DNA of 47,570 nt, from positions 1-47,570 of the forward strand of contig QMZT01000003.1 of assembly GCA_003663325.1 (NCBI GenBank), read 5' to 3'. The position numbers and the translations under genes are program-made. The notes under the pieces were generated by a model, which had not been told where the DNA came from, did not search any database, and saw only the letters and a program-made list of their open reading frames with translations. The DNA comes from Candidatus Aenigmatarchaeota archaeon. GTDB taxonomy: Archaea; Aenigmatarchaeota; Aenigmatarchaeia; QMZP01; QMZT01. Positions within the stretch are counted from its first letter, which is position 1; the number at the start of each line of letters is the position of its first letter. Below are positions 16,901 to 24,641 of the stretch, in pieces.

Positions 16901-17857
16901 ATGAAAGAAAAGAAGATAAAATGCCCGGAATGTAACTCAGAGGACATAATTTTCGATCCCATCAAGGGAGAGCATGTTTGCGCCCATTGTGGGCTTGTGA
17001 TAGAGGAATCTGTAATTGATACAAGCCAGGAATGGCGTGCATTTGACGATACACAGCGCTCCAAAAGGGTAAGGACTGGCGCACCCCTGACTATAACAAA
17101 GCATGATCAAGGTATAACAACAGAGATAGGTAAGGGCAAGGGTGAGCTTTTTAAGGTTGATGCAAAGAAGCGTGCTCAGTATTACAGGCTGAGTAAGTGG
17201 CATAAAAGGCTTATAAAATCAAAGGATCGCAATCTATCTTTTGCCTTTTCTGAGCTACAAAGGCTCGTTTCTTACCTAGAGCTTTCTCAGGCAATACACG
17301 AAAAGGTTGCAAAGCTTTACGAGCAGGCTGTAGAAAAGGGTCTTGTGAGGGGAAGGAGCACTGAAAGTATAATTGCCTCCCTGCTGTATACAACGTGTAG
17401 AGAAGAAGGGGCTCCGCGTACTTTGGATGAGATATCAAAGGCATCAGGTATAAGCAAGAGGGATATAGGAAAGACGTATCGTTATATAGCAAGGAAGCTA
17501 AATATAAGGATATTGCCAGCAAAGCCACAAGATTACATACCAAGGTTTGGTTCATTGCTTGGCTTGGATGAAAAGGTACAGGTCAGAGCTGTGCAAATCT
17601 TGGATGAGGCAATGAAGCATGATGTAACAAGTGGTAAGGGTCCAATAGGTGTTGCTGCTGCTGCCCTTTATATTGCTGCTGTGCTTGAAGGTAAGAAAAA
17701 GACACAAAGAGAAGTGGCAGATATTATAGGTGTTACAGAGGTGACAATAAGAAATAGGTACAAGGAGATTGTGGAGAAGCTAGGGATAAAGGAAGAGGTA
17801 GAGGAGAAGGTAAAAGAAGAAGAGCTGGAAGAGGAAAGAAGGGAGGAAAAGATTTAA
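16901..17857 (+). CDS. tfb: Transcription initiation factor B (TFB)
   Basis: 318 residues. The N-terminal zinc ribbon has CPECNSED and CAHCGLVIEE (CxxC-x15-17-CxxC), followed by the B-reader/linker with DTSQEWRAF and DTQRSKRVRTGAPLT. Two cyclin-like repeats span about 105-200 (with GRSTESIIASLLYTTCREE) and 205-300 (GPIGVAAAALYIAAV and the recognition helix VTEVTIRNRYKEI). It recruits RNA polymerase to TBP-bound promoters and contacts the BRE. The C-terminus is an unusual Glu/Lys-rich tail after the second repeat. The last 4 nt overlap the converging MBL gene. Confidence 0.97.
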   Translation: MKEKKIKCPECNSEDIIFDPIKGEHVCAHCGLVIEESVIDTSQEWRAFDDTQRSKRVRTGAPLTITKHDQGITTEIGKGKGELFKVDAKKRAQYYRLSKWHKRLIKSKDRNLSFAFSELQRLVSYLELSQAIHEKVAKLYEQAVEKGLVRGRSTESIIASLLYTTCREEGAPRTLDEISKASGISKRDIGKTYRYIARKLNIRILPAKPQDYIPRFGSLLGLDEKVQVRAVQILDEAMKHDVTSGKGPIGVAAAALYIAAVLEGKKKTQREVADIIGVTEVTIRNRYKEIVEKLGIKEEVEEKVKEEELEEERREEKI

Positions 17858-18654
17858 AGCCATCTTTCTAAGCTCTTTCCTCCTGTTTCCTTTTTTGTAT
17901 CCAAGCTCATATTATCCCTAGCAGCTATTGTTCTGACCTTGGTTTCGCTCTCTATCCACCTTGCCTCCTTTTCGGGATTAGAAAAAAGCATACTCATACC
18001 AAAGTGCTGTATTATCGCAATGCCCGGTTTGGTTTTTGAGATGAGTTTAGCAGCATCATGTGTATTCATATGACCCTCTAAGAACTCATTTTTCGGTTTC
18101 ATTACATTCATAACAAGCACGTTGCAATTGCTAAAATAATCAACAAGCCCATCAAAGTATTTGGTATCTCCAGTATACCCAAACCTTTCTTTGCCATCAT
18201 CTATAACAAAACCAATTCCATGCTTTTCTTCATGCATGGTTTTTGTTGCCTCTATACGCAACTTGCCAATATTTATCTTATCGCCAGGCCTCAGTACAAA
18301 GTATTTCTCGAGCGTGCGTAAATGGTAAGGGGATACGAGCTGCCTGTGCTCATCATCATGCTCAATTATATATTTATTGCCAATCAGCACGCCTCTTTTC
18401 CTTTTCACACCAGCTGTCATAGCCTCTATAACAATCTCTGCATCTGTATAATGATCGGGGTGTGAGTGGCTTATTGCCAATATATCAACCTTTTCTATAT
18501 TAAATCCAAACTGCCTTGCCCTTACAATAGCCCCCGGCCCAGGGTCTATATGAATTATCTTCTCCCCAATCTCTACTATGAAGCCGCCACTTGCCCTCAT
18601 CTGTTTTATTACCGCAAACCTTCCGCCGCATGTGCCAAGAAACCTTATTTTCAT
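17854..18654 (-). CDS. Metallo-beta-lactamase-fold hydrolase
   Basis: 266 residues of the MBL fold. Metal ligands are visible: ISHSHPDHYTD (HxHxDH, about residues 60-66), the His in TMHEEKHG, Asp in GYTGDTKYF and the late His in IIQHFGMSM. The start MKIRFLGTCGGRFAV resembles the RNase Z/PhnP-like group, and the insertion GHMNTHDAAKLI is a helix typical of Mbl hydrolases acting on nucleotides or phosphodiesters. The precise substrate is not determinable. The leftward ATG lies about 20-30 nt from TATTTATAAGG (complement of 18673-18685). Confidence 0.85.
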   Translation of the reverse strand: MKIRFLGTCGGRFAVIKQMRASGGFIVEIGEKIIHIDPGPGAIVRARQFGFNIEKVDILAISHSHPDHYTDAEIVIEAMTAGVKRKRGVLIGNKYIIEHDDEHRQLVSPYHLRTLEKYFVLRPGDKINIGKLRIEATKTMHEEKHGIGFVIDDGKERFGYTGDTKYFDGLVDYFSNCNVLVMNVMKPKNEFLEGHMNTHDAAKLISKTKPGIAIIQHFGMSMLFSNPEKEARWIESETKVRTIAARDNMSLDTKKETGGKSLERWL

Positions 18655-18660
18655 AACAAT

Positions 18661-18685
18661 CTATTAAAGTTTCCTTATAAATATT
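18661..18685. promoter_or_regulatory. Divergent TATA boxes between the MBL gene and gltX
   Basis: TATTAAAGT near 18662-18670 lies 20-28 nt from the gltX ATG. On the complement, TATTTATAAGG (18673-18685) lies at the matching distance from the MBL ATG at 18654. Both genes lack Shine-Dalgarno sites, which fits leaderless mRNAs. Confidence 0.5.
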
Positions 18686-18689
18686 TTTT

Positions 18690-20366
18690 ATGGCCGCCAA
18701 TAATCTGAAGGAGATCGCAATAAAGTATGCCTTGCATAATGCTATTTTACATGATGGAAAGGCAAGCTTTGTCCATGTAATGGGCAAACTGATAGCATGG
18801 GATAAAGAATTGAAGAAGGATATAGCCAGGGTTAAAGAGGTTGTCAATCAAGCTATTGAGGAAGTTAACAGCATGCATAAAGAAGAGCAAGTGAAGATGC
18901 TTGAAAAGCTCGATCCAGAGATGCTCAAGAAAGAGGAGCATAAAAAGACGGAGCTGCCAGAGCTTGTAGGAGCAAAACCTGGGCATGTTGTTACAAGATT
19001 TGCACCATCCCCCACAGGACCGCTAACATTAGGCCAATTCCTAAGGGCCGTTGTGTTAAGCCATTATTATGCAAGACGCTATAATGGTAAATTTATACTA
19101 AGGTTTGAGGACACGGATCCGAGAAAAATAGAAAAAAGGTTTTATGAGTGGATAAAGGAGGATTTGAAGGCATGCGGCATTGATTATGATGCTGTTGTTT
19201 TGCAATCTGAAAGGCTAGAGCTGTATTACACTCACGCGAAGAAATTGATAAATAGCGGCAATGCCTATGTATGCACATGCTCTAAGGATTCATTTATTCG
19301 TTTCAAGAGCAAACTGGAAGAATGTCCATGCAGAGCTCTTTCTATAGAAGAGCATCTGGAAAGATGGGAAAGGATGTTTAAGGAATATAAAGAAGGGAGC
19401 GCTGTGGTCAGGCTGAAGCTAAGCATGAGGGATAAAAATCCAGTGCTGAGGGATCCGCCAATAATGAGAATAATAGACCACCCACACCCCTTGCAGGGGT
19501 GTAAATACAGGGTCTGGCCACTTTATAACTTTTGCTGTGCAATAGATGATCACCTGCTTGGTATAACGCATGTATTTAGAGGAAAAGAGCATGAACACAA
19601 TACTGCTATACAGAGAAAAATACATAGTATGTTTGGCTGGCATATGCCCATAATTATAAACTTCGGGATGATAAAGATGCCGGGCAAAATGATACATACA
19701 AGGGATATAAAGGTGATGATAAAAGAAGGTAAGGTTGAAGGTTGGGATGATCCGAGCTTGCCTACAATAAGGGCACTGCTCAGGCGTGGGTTTATGCCAC
19801 AAGCAATTAAAGAGTGTGGCTTGTCATGCGGGCTATCCAAGACCGATATAGAGTTTAGTTGGGAGAATTTGTACGGTTTTAATAGAAGACTTGTGGATAG
19901 TATCGCAAACAGGTACATGGTTGTGATAAAGCCTATAAAGATAGAAATTGACGGGGCACCTAAAATAAAAATGGCTAAAGAGCCTTATCACCCAAACCAT
20001 CCGGAGAGGGGAGAGAAGGTTTTGCCTGTCGATACAAAAAATATATATATAAGCCATGATGATTTTAAGCGCTTTAACGGAGGCGTGGTCAGATTAAAGG
20101 GCTTGTTTAATATTAAGCTTGGGAAAAAATCTACCTATAAGGGAAATGAGTTAGTGGAGGATATGCCAAAGATACAGTGGGTTTCAAAGCCAAATGTTGA
20201 GGTGGAAATAAAAAGGCCTGAAGGAAAAGAGCATGGACTGGGGGAGGTAAATTTAGTGAAAGAGGCACAGGGTAAAATTATACAGATGGAAAGGATAGGA
20301 TTTGGTAGGATAGATGGAATAGATGAAAAAAAGGGCAAGGTTTGCATATACTTTGCCCATAAATAG
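18690..20366 (+). CDS. gltX: Glutamyl-tRNA synthetase, archaeal type
   Basis: 558 residues. The N-terminal helical extension (LKEIAIKYALHNAILHDGKAS and VMGKLIAWDKELK) is typical of archaeal GluRS. The Rossmann core begins RFAPSPTGPLTLGQFLRA near residue 102, where the HIGH signature reads TLGQ; the family norm is H-[IL]-G-H. RFEDTDPRK follows, then a zinc-like cysteine set YVCTCSKD and ECPCRAL, and WDDPSLPTIRALLRRGF after the KMSKS-equivalent loop MIHTRDIKVMI. The C-terminal half is the beta-barrel anticodon domain of GlnRS-type enzymes. It charges tRNA-Glu, and possibly tRNA-Gln for later amidation. Confidence 0.92.
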   Translation: MAANNLKEIAIKYALHNAILHDGKASFVHVMGKLIAWDKELKKDIARVKEVVNQAIEEVNSMHKEEQVKMLEKLDPEMLKKEEHKKTELPELVGAKPGHVVTRFAPSPTGPLTLGQFLRAVVLSHYYARRYNGKFILRFEDTDPRKIEKRFYEWIKEDLKACGIDYDAVVLQSERLELYYTHAKKLINSGNAYVCTCSKDSFIRFKSKLEECPCRALSIEEHLERWERMFKEYKEGSAVVRLKLSMRDKNPVLRDPPIMRIIDHPHPLQGCKYRVWPLYNFCCAIDDHLLGITHVFRGKEHEHNTAIQRKIHSMFGWHMPIIINFGMIKMPGKMIHTRDIKVMIKEGKVEGWDDPSLPTIRALLRRGFMPQAIKECGLSCGLSKTDIEFSWENLYGFNRRLVDSIANRYMVVIKPIKIEIDGAPKIKMAKEPYHPNHPERGEKVLPVDTKNIYISHDDFKRFNGGVVRLKGLFNIKLGKKSTYKGNELVEDMPKIQWVSKPNVEVEIKRPEGKEHGLGEVNLVKEAQGKIIQMERIGFGRIDGIDEKKGKVCIYFAHK

Positions 20367-20373
20367 TTTGAAA

Positions 20374-20384
20374 AAATATATTAA
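20374..20384 (+). promoter_or_regulatory. TATA-like box for the Cys-rich lipoprotein cassette
   Basis: AAATATATTAAA centred about 26 nt before the ATG at 20405 fits a leaderless transcript. No ribosome site precedes that ATG. Confidence 0.5.
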
Positions 20385-20404
20385 AGGTGCGATAAGAATT
20401 AAAT

Positions 20405-20758
20405 ATGGGTATAAGAGCTTTTGTGGCGATCTTCACACTATTCATTATCTTACTTAGCGGTTGTGTTACAACAGAGAAAACAGAGAATAAAGAGATTAGT
20501 GCGAGAGAGAAATGCATAGAGCTTTGTAAGGCAGAGCTTAAGAGGGGTAGTGATCTCTCTTCTGGCCCTTGCTTAAGTGATAATAATCCTGAGTGGGATG
20601 TAGACGGCTGGGTGTGTGATGTTGCACACTGGCCAAGAGAGGATGTGGATAATTTGAGAGAAAACCAATGTGATGGGTGGTGGGAAGCAAAAAATGCTGG
20701 CAAGGAAGTGCATTTCGTTGAGGTCACGCCTGAGTGTAAATTTATAAGGGCGATATGA
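20405..20758 (+). CDS. Small cysteine-rich lipoprotein
   Basis: 117 residues with a signal peptide ending in lipobox LSGC (Cys 20). The mature part has six further Cys: CIELC, GPCLS, WVCDV, QCDGW and ECKF, enough for three disulfides. It is also rich in Trp (EWDVDGWVCD, CDGWWEA). I do not recognise the family; compact disulfide-bonded domains of this kind are often extracellular binding modules. It is the first gene of a three-gene unit: its TGA overlaps the next ATG by 4 nt. Confidence 0.75.
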   Translation: MGIRAFVAIFTLFIILLSGCVTTEKTENKEISAREKCIELCKAELKRGSDLSSGPCLSDNNPEWDVDGWVCDVAHWPREDVDNLRENQCDGWWEAKNAGKEVHFVEVTPECKFIRAI

Positions 20759-21060
20759 TGTCAGCTATCTTGCTTAAGATCATTAAAGAGCTTGTAACCA
20801 AAACAGGCAGACCTGTTTATACAAAAGAGATATTGAGAGCTGTAGAGAAAGCCAATCATATAGAAATGGAGAATATCGGAAGAAATCTTGCATTGCTCGA
20901 GAGGAAGGGCTTTTTAAACAGCGTATTTGATGAGAGCACTAAAGACTATGTATGGATGATATCCTTTGATAATTACTACAAAAACCTCATAAAGGAGTTT
21001 GAAGAATTGATGAGCTATTCCCTCTATTCTGTTGATATCCTAACCAATAAAGAAGGATAA
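20755..21060 (+). CDS. Small protein with winged-helix-like pattern, unknown function
   Basis: 101 residues, not recognised. The N-terminal 60 residues give a helix-helix-recognition helix-wing pattern: LLKIIKELVTKTG, TKEILRAVEKAN, IGRNLALLERKGFL, then a strand DYVWMIS. This is similar to small archaeal DNA-binding winged-helix proteins. The last 40 residues look helical. The start is either of two overlapping ATGs (20755 or 20758). It is translationally coupled to the lipoprotein upstream and 1 nt from the kinase gene downstream. A regulatory role is an inference. Confidence 0.65.
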   Translation: MMSAILLKIIKELVTKTGRPVYTKEILRAVEKANHIEMENIGRNLALLERKGFLNSVFDESTKDYVWMISFDNYYKNLIKEFEELMSYSLYSVDILTNKEG

Positions 21061-21061
21061 G

Positions 21062-21544
21062 ATGCTAATAATTGTTGCCGGGCTCCCAGGAAGTGGCAAG
21101 ACAACACTTGCAAATGCGCTCAAGAATAAAATAAACGCTGTTGTTCTCTCGAGCGATCGCATAAGAAAGAGGCTATTTAAAAACCCATCCTATAGTGAGG
21201 AAGAAAAGAGGCTTGTATACGAGGTTATGTTTTTGATCGCAGAGATTGTTTTAGCTAATAAGCTAAATTGTATACTTGATGCAACATTTTATAAAAAAGA
21301 ACTAAGAGCACGTGCTTTTAACATTGCTAACAAGTTTAAAACAAAGTTTTTTATCATAGAATGCGTAATGCCTGCTATGCTGATCAAAAAGAGAATAGAA
21401 AACAGGCCTGAATCTGATGCCGATTTCGAGGTTTATAAAAAGATCAAAGCCGAGTTTGAGAGTATAGATGAAGTACACATAGTGGCTGATATGAGTAAAG
21501 GCATAGAAGATGTTATAGCAGAGGTGCTTAAAAATATAAAATAA
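21062..21544 (+). CDS. P-loop kinase (AAA_33 / zeta-toxin-like nucleotide or RNA-end kinase)
   Basis: 160 residues. Walker A GLPGSGKTTLA is at residues 8-18. SSDRIRKRLF follows; its Asp-Arg is typical of kinases in the AAA_33/ZETA clan. CILDATFYKKELRARAF is the Walker-B-like strand and DATF motif, and RIENRPESDADFEVY is the lid with Arg residues. Related proteins phosphorylate small molecules, tRNA or RNA ends. The assignment to a specific substrate is not possible. It ends the three-gene cassette. Confidence 0.8.
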   Translation: MLIIVAGLPGSGKTTLANALKNKINAVVLSSDRIRKRLFKNPSYSEEEKRLVYEVMFLIAEIVLANKLNCILDATFYKKELRARAFNIANKFKTKFFIIECVMPAMLIKKRIENRPESDADFEVYKKIKAEFESIDEVHIVADMSKGIEDVIAEVLKNIK

Positions 21545-21557
21545 AACAAAAAATCAA

Positions 21558-21890
21558 TTACTTTTTCTTCTTCCTCTTTTTTGCCCTTCCCTTCTTTTGT
21601 GTTTTCTTTGTCTCCTTCTCTGACTCCTCTTCTATCTCTTTAAGCTCTTTTTCCAACTCTTCTTCTTCAAGCTCCTTTTCCATCTTTAGCTCATCCAGCT
21701 CTAGCCAGACAATGAATAACCCTATCAGGATTAAAAATGCGGGTATTGACCCACTTACTATCACTATCAAATTTCCTAGCCAGTCTATGCCTGTAACTGG
21801 TGTCCAAAAGAGTCCAACAGAGTCTGCATATAGGAAGAGCCCGACCACCAAGAGGATAATCCCTATTATTATTTTTCCAATAATGCCCAT
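21558..21890 (-). CDS. Small two-span membrane protein with charged coiled tail
   Basis: 110 residues. Two membrane helices (IIIGIILLVVGLFLYAD and LIVIVSGSIPAFLILIGLFIVWLEL) are separated by a short loop with Trp and Gly. A long Glu/Lys-rich cytoplasmic tail follows that is predicted to be coiled-coil, ending in a run of Lys and Arg. I do not recognise a named family. The ATG is preceded by AGGTGA (complement of 21895-21900), so it uses a Shine-Dalgarno, and an AT-rich TATA-like stretch lies at 21901-21920. The basic tip could bind nucleic acid or phospholipid; this is speculation. Confidence 0.8.
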   Translation of the reverse strand: MGIIGKIIIGIILLVVGLFLYADSVGLFWTPVTGIDWLGNLIVIVSGSIPAFLILIGLFIVWLELDELKMEKELEEEELEKELKEIEEESEKETKKTQKKGRAKKRKKKK

Positions 21891-21956
21891 TGAATCACCT
21901 GATTTTATAATTTTATATATTTATTTGCTTTTATATATGTTTAATTAAACGATAGA

Positions 21957-21970
21957 GTTAAATATTTAAC
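21957..21970 (+). promoter_or_regulatory. Palindromic TATA box of the eL15 gene
   Basis: The perfect 14-nt palindrome GTTAAATATTTAAC lies 17-30 nt before the ATG at 21987, at the TATA position of a leaderless promoter. Confidence 0.5.
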
Positions 21971-21986
21971 CTGTTATAATGGTAAT

Positions 21987-22487
21987 ATGCAACTGTGTAA
22001 CATTTGGAAGAATAGCGAAGCAAGGGATATAGTTAAGGGCAGGCTTGTTTTGTGGAGAAAAGAGGGTACAGTTGTAAGAGTGGAGAAACCAACAAGGCTT
22101 GAGAGAGCAAGGAGGCTTGGGTATAAAGCGAAACATGGCTTTGTTGTTGTTAGGGTAAGGGTTAAGAAGGGGAAAAGGAAAAGGCCAAAGGTGAGTGGTG
22201 GAAGGGTTCCCAAAAAAGCTGGAAGGTTTTTCACGCTTGGAAAGAGCAAGCAGGTTGTTGCAGAGGAAAAGGCAGCGAGGAAATATCCTAACATGGAGGT
22301 ATTGAATTCGTACTATGTTGGAGAAGATGGTCAATATAAGTGGTACGAGGTTATAATGGTGGATCCTGCCCACCCAGAAATAAAGGCTGATAAGGATATT
22401 AATTGGATATGCAAGCCGGTGCATAAAGGAAGGGCATTTAGGGGTTTAACCTCGGCAGGAAAGAAGAGCAGAGGGTTGAGGGCTTAA
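21987..22487 (+). CDS. rpl15e: 50S ribosomal protein eL15
   Basis: 166 residues, somewhat shorter than the usual 185-200. The core [19 protein letters not shown] and [12 protein letters not shown] is diagnostic of archaeal/eukaryotic L15e, as is [23 protein letters not shown] and the Arg/Lys-rich end [14 protein letters not shown]. The N-terminal MQLCNIWKN aligns with the usual Y-x-W-K start only loosely. No better in-frame start lies upstream, and the TATA spacing supports this one. It is a component of the large ribosomal subunit near 23S rRNA. Confidence 0.94.
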   Translation: MQLCNIWKNSEARDIVKGRLVLWRKEGTVVRVEKPTRLERARRLGYKAKHGFVVVRVRVKKGKRKRPKVSGGRVPKKAGRFFTLGKSKQVVAEEKAARKYPNMEVLNSYYVGEDGQYKWYEVIMVDPAHPEIKADKDINWICKPVHKGRAFRGLTSAGKKSRGLRA

Positions 22488-22494
22488 AATTAAA

Positions 22495-22833
22495 TCATTT
22501 CCTTTTTAGCTTTATCTTCTCTTCGTACTTATCGGGCACTATGTTAGCTCTTTGCAATTTTATAAGTATATAGCTTGTTATAACAGCTATTGCTGTAATG
22601 ATTATTGCCGAGATGTACTTCCATAACAAGCCCTCGCTTTTTGGGAGAAACAGCTCTATGGTCTCTTTTATCGCATCCCGCCATGAAAAGGCAACAAGGA
22701 AGCCAAGAGCTGAAAGCACCATCGTTATTATAATACCCTTTATGTTGAGTTTCTCAACCTCTTCCTCAAACTTTGCCATAATAACACCAGATAAGAATTT
22801 GGTTGCGTAAAGATTTTTAAAGTTTTTGGTCAT
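22495..22833 (-). CDS. DUF5654-like small membrane protein
   Basis: 112 residues as drawn. IIITMVLSALGFLVAFSWRDAIKETIE followed by a second span ISAIIITAIAVITSYILI is the pattern of the archaeal DUF5654 family, whose function is unknown. A start at 22779 (MAKFEEEVEKL) would give 94 residues and is preceded by GGTG 7 nt upstream. It fits the family better, and the longer start adds basic residues without obvious homology. Both starts are reported because neither can be excluded. Confidence 0.72.
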   Translation of the reverse strand: MTKNFKNLYATKFLSGVIMAKFEEEVEKLNIKGIIITMVLSALGFLVAFSWRDAIKETIELFLPKSEGLLWKYISAIIITAIAVITSYILIKLQRANIVPDKYEEKIKLKRK

Positions 22834-22866
22834 TTTATAAAATAATTACTTAAAAATAGTAAAATT

Positions 22867-22877
22867 AGGTGGTGAGG
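22867..22877 (+). promoter_or_regulatory. Shine-Dalgarno for the beta-barrel-like surface gene
   Basis: AGGTGGTGAGG lies 2-12 nt before the ATG at 22880. TTTTATAAAATAA at 22833-22844 is the probable TATA, giving a short leader. Confidence 0.5.
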
Positions 22878-22879
22878 AT

Positions 22880-24610
22880 ATGGGAAAGGAAGGTTATTTG
22901 TTTGATTGGCTTGGCTGGGATGCGTTTCCGTATGTTGAAGCCTTACAAAAACAAAGATCAAACATAGGGAATGTAGATAAAGAAGATGAGAGATATGTGC
23001 TTGGAGGCGAAGCATTGCCTGCAGTGCTCATAAACCTTGCACCAGAAGGAAGGGATGCATTGGTATCACTTCTTTCTAGGCCAACAATTGATGAAATTAG
23101 AGAGGCAAGAGAAGAGGTTGGCAATGGCTTTGATCCTGACGAATTTGTAAAGCAAAGCTCCCCATTTTATGATCCTGAGGAAGATTACGAAAAGCCTGAT
23201 GCAGAAAACCTTAATTTTGGACCAAAAGGGAAGGTAAGCAGAAATAGCGGAATTATAGGAGGTTTTGCAGCTTTAATGTTGCCTTTTGTTCCTTTAGCTG
23301 GGCAAATAGATATGGGCAGTGCTGGTAAGGCAATATATAATAGCTTAATACCAAGCGCTAGTGCTGCAGAACCTGTTGCAGATAGTACTGCCAGTGCTAT
23401 AGATTCTACTACCGTGCAAGCGGGAAGAGGTATATATGAAAGCATGGAGGGAATGTGCGAAGAGATAGGTGCAATGAGCGATTCCCTAAATGCAATGATA
23501 GCAATAGCAGACACAACCTCTCTAAAGTTAGCGGAGCAATATGATGAGCAAATAGCAAAAATTGATAGCTCATTTTCAAGCCTCGCTAAAAATCTGAAAA
23601 GGTATTTACAAACAAAGGTTAGTGCCGATTCCACTGAGCTTAATTACCTTTTAAGAGTAGAGTGGAGATTAAAAAGATACAGCGATGAGCTAAAGAGAGC
23701 AAAAAATTGTGAGGAGTTAAGATATAAGTTTAATATTGATGAAAAATTAGAAGAGGTCAAGGATTTATTAAAGGAAATAGAAGCAAGAAAGAAAGAGCTT
23801 AAAAAAAGAATCAAAGAAAACAGAAAATTGTACAGAGATGGGGGAGTTGAGGCTCCAAGGATAGAACATTACGATCTTGGATTCGGTTTGTATGGGATTA
23901 ATTCTGAACTAGAAAGTGACAGGGTAACAAGAGTGGAAGAAAGAGGAAGCGTAGCGAGGGGTGAGGCTGTTTTATCTTCTCAACGTTCACCGCCTATACT
24001 ATTAGGTTTTGATCTGGAAACAGCAGAGACGGGGAGAGGTGAAACAAGTACAGGAGAATATGTAATAAGGAGTAAAGCTGAGGGTAATATAATTGTAGGG
24101 AATACAGCTCTGCGTTGGGGTGATGAGGGTGTAAGGTTTGGAGCTGGTATTAATTTATTATGGGACAGGGTGAGATTTGGATATGAGGCAAGAAATGGAA
24201 CCAAAATGGAGGATGTTAGGAAAAGAAGTGGAGCGAGCATAGAATTGCTTGCTGGTTACGTAAAGGATATAGATAAGCATAGAATAGGTGTTATAGGTGG
24301 TTTACAAACAAGCTTTTATAGGAGCGATGGGAGCAATGAAAAGGCTGTGACAATAAGACCATGCCTTTTTGTTTCAAGAAGGGAAAGCGGGATCTATGCT
24401 GTATCGATAATACCAGAACTTACTTATAGGGAAATGGTAAGGGGTGATATAGAAAGGTCTGGATGGGAATACGCACTCAGCGTAGAGGTTCCCTTTATAG
24501 TACCAGGAATGTATATACATGGTGAATGCTCTCAGTATTGTGGTGATTATTCCGGTAATAAATGGGAAAGATCAAGTTCTGGAAAACTCTATCTAGGAAT
24601 AAGAAAATAA
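22880..24610 (+). CDS. Surface protein with coiled-coil and beta-barrel-like C-terminal half
   Basis: 576 residues, not recognised. Residues 1-120 are acidic and soluble-looking. A hydrophobic stretch IIGGFAALMLPFVPLAGQI near 133-151 is followed by SASAAEP, which looks like a signal-peptidase site placed far from the N-terminus. A coiled-coil region spans about 190-315 (DEKLEEVKDLLKEIEARKKE). The last 230 residues alternate short amphipathic strands and turns (VRFGAGINLLW, RFGYEARNG, IGVIGGLQTSFYR, LYLGIRK at the end), as in bacterial outer-membrane barrels. It begins the surface operon: the giant Ig-like gene starts 1 nt after its stop. Barrel assignment is by eye only. Confidence 0.6.
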   Translation: MGKEGYLFDWLGWDAFPYVEALQKQRSNIGNVDKEDERYVLGGEALPAVLINLAPEGRDALVSLLSRPTIDEIREAREEVGNGFDPDEFVKQSSPFYDPEEDYEKPDAENLNFGPKGKVSRNSGIIGGFAALMLPFVPLAGQIDMGSAGKAIYNSLIPSASAAEPVADSTASAIDSTTVQAGRGIYESMEGMCEEIGAMSDSLNAMIAIADTTSLKLAEQYDEQIAKIDSSFSSLAKNLKRYLQTKVSADSTELNYLLRVEWRLKRYSDELKRAKNCEELRYKFNIDEKLEEVKDLLKEIEARKKELKKRIKENRKLYRDGGVEAPRIEHYDLGFGLYGINSELESDRVTRVEERGSVARGEAVLSSQRSPPILLGFDLETAETGRGETSTGEYVIRSKAEGNIIVGNTALRWGDEGVRFGAGINLLWDRVRFGYEARNGTKMEDVRKRSGASIELLAGYVKDIDKHRIGVIGGLQTSFYRSDGSNEKAVTIRPCLFVSRRESGIYAVSIIPELTYREMVRGDIERSGWEYALSVEVPFIVPGMYIHGECSQYCGDYSGNKWERSSSGKLYLGIRK

Positions 24611-24641
24611 GGTGATAGAAATAAGATTGAAAGAATCGGTA

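Noticed and set aside
20755-21544. Classical epsilon/zeta toxin-antitoxin pair
   Set aside because: The kinase is P-loop and zeta-like, but the partner does not resemble epsilon and no toxin signature residues could be confirmed, so it was kept only as a speculative finding.
21939-21950. Palindrome GTTTAATTAAAC upstream of eL15
   Set aside because: Twelve-base AT-rich palindromes arise often by chance in such DNA, and the neighbouring palindrome at 21957-21970 fits the TATA position better.
21966-22424. Leftward 152-codon frame opposite eL15
   Set aside because: It is antisense to a clearly recognised ribosomal protein gene and has no start signal or family pattern.
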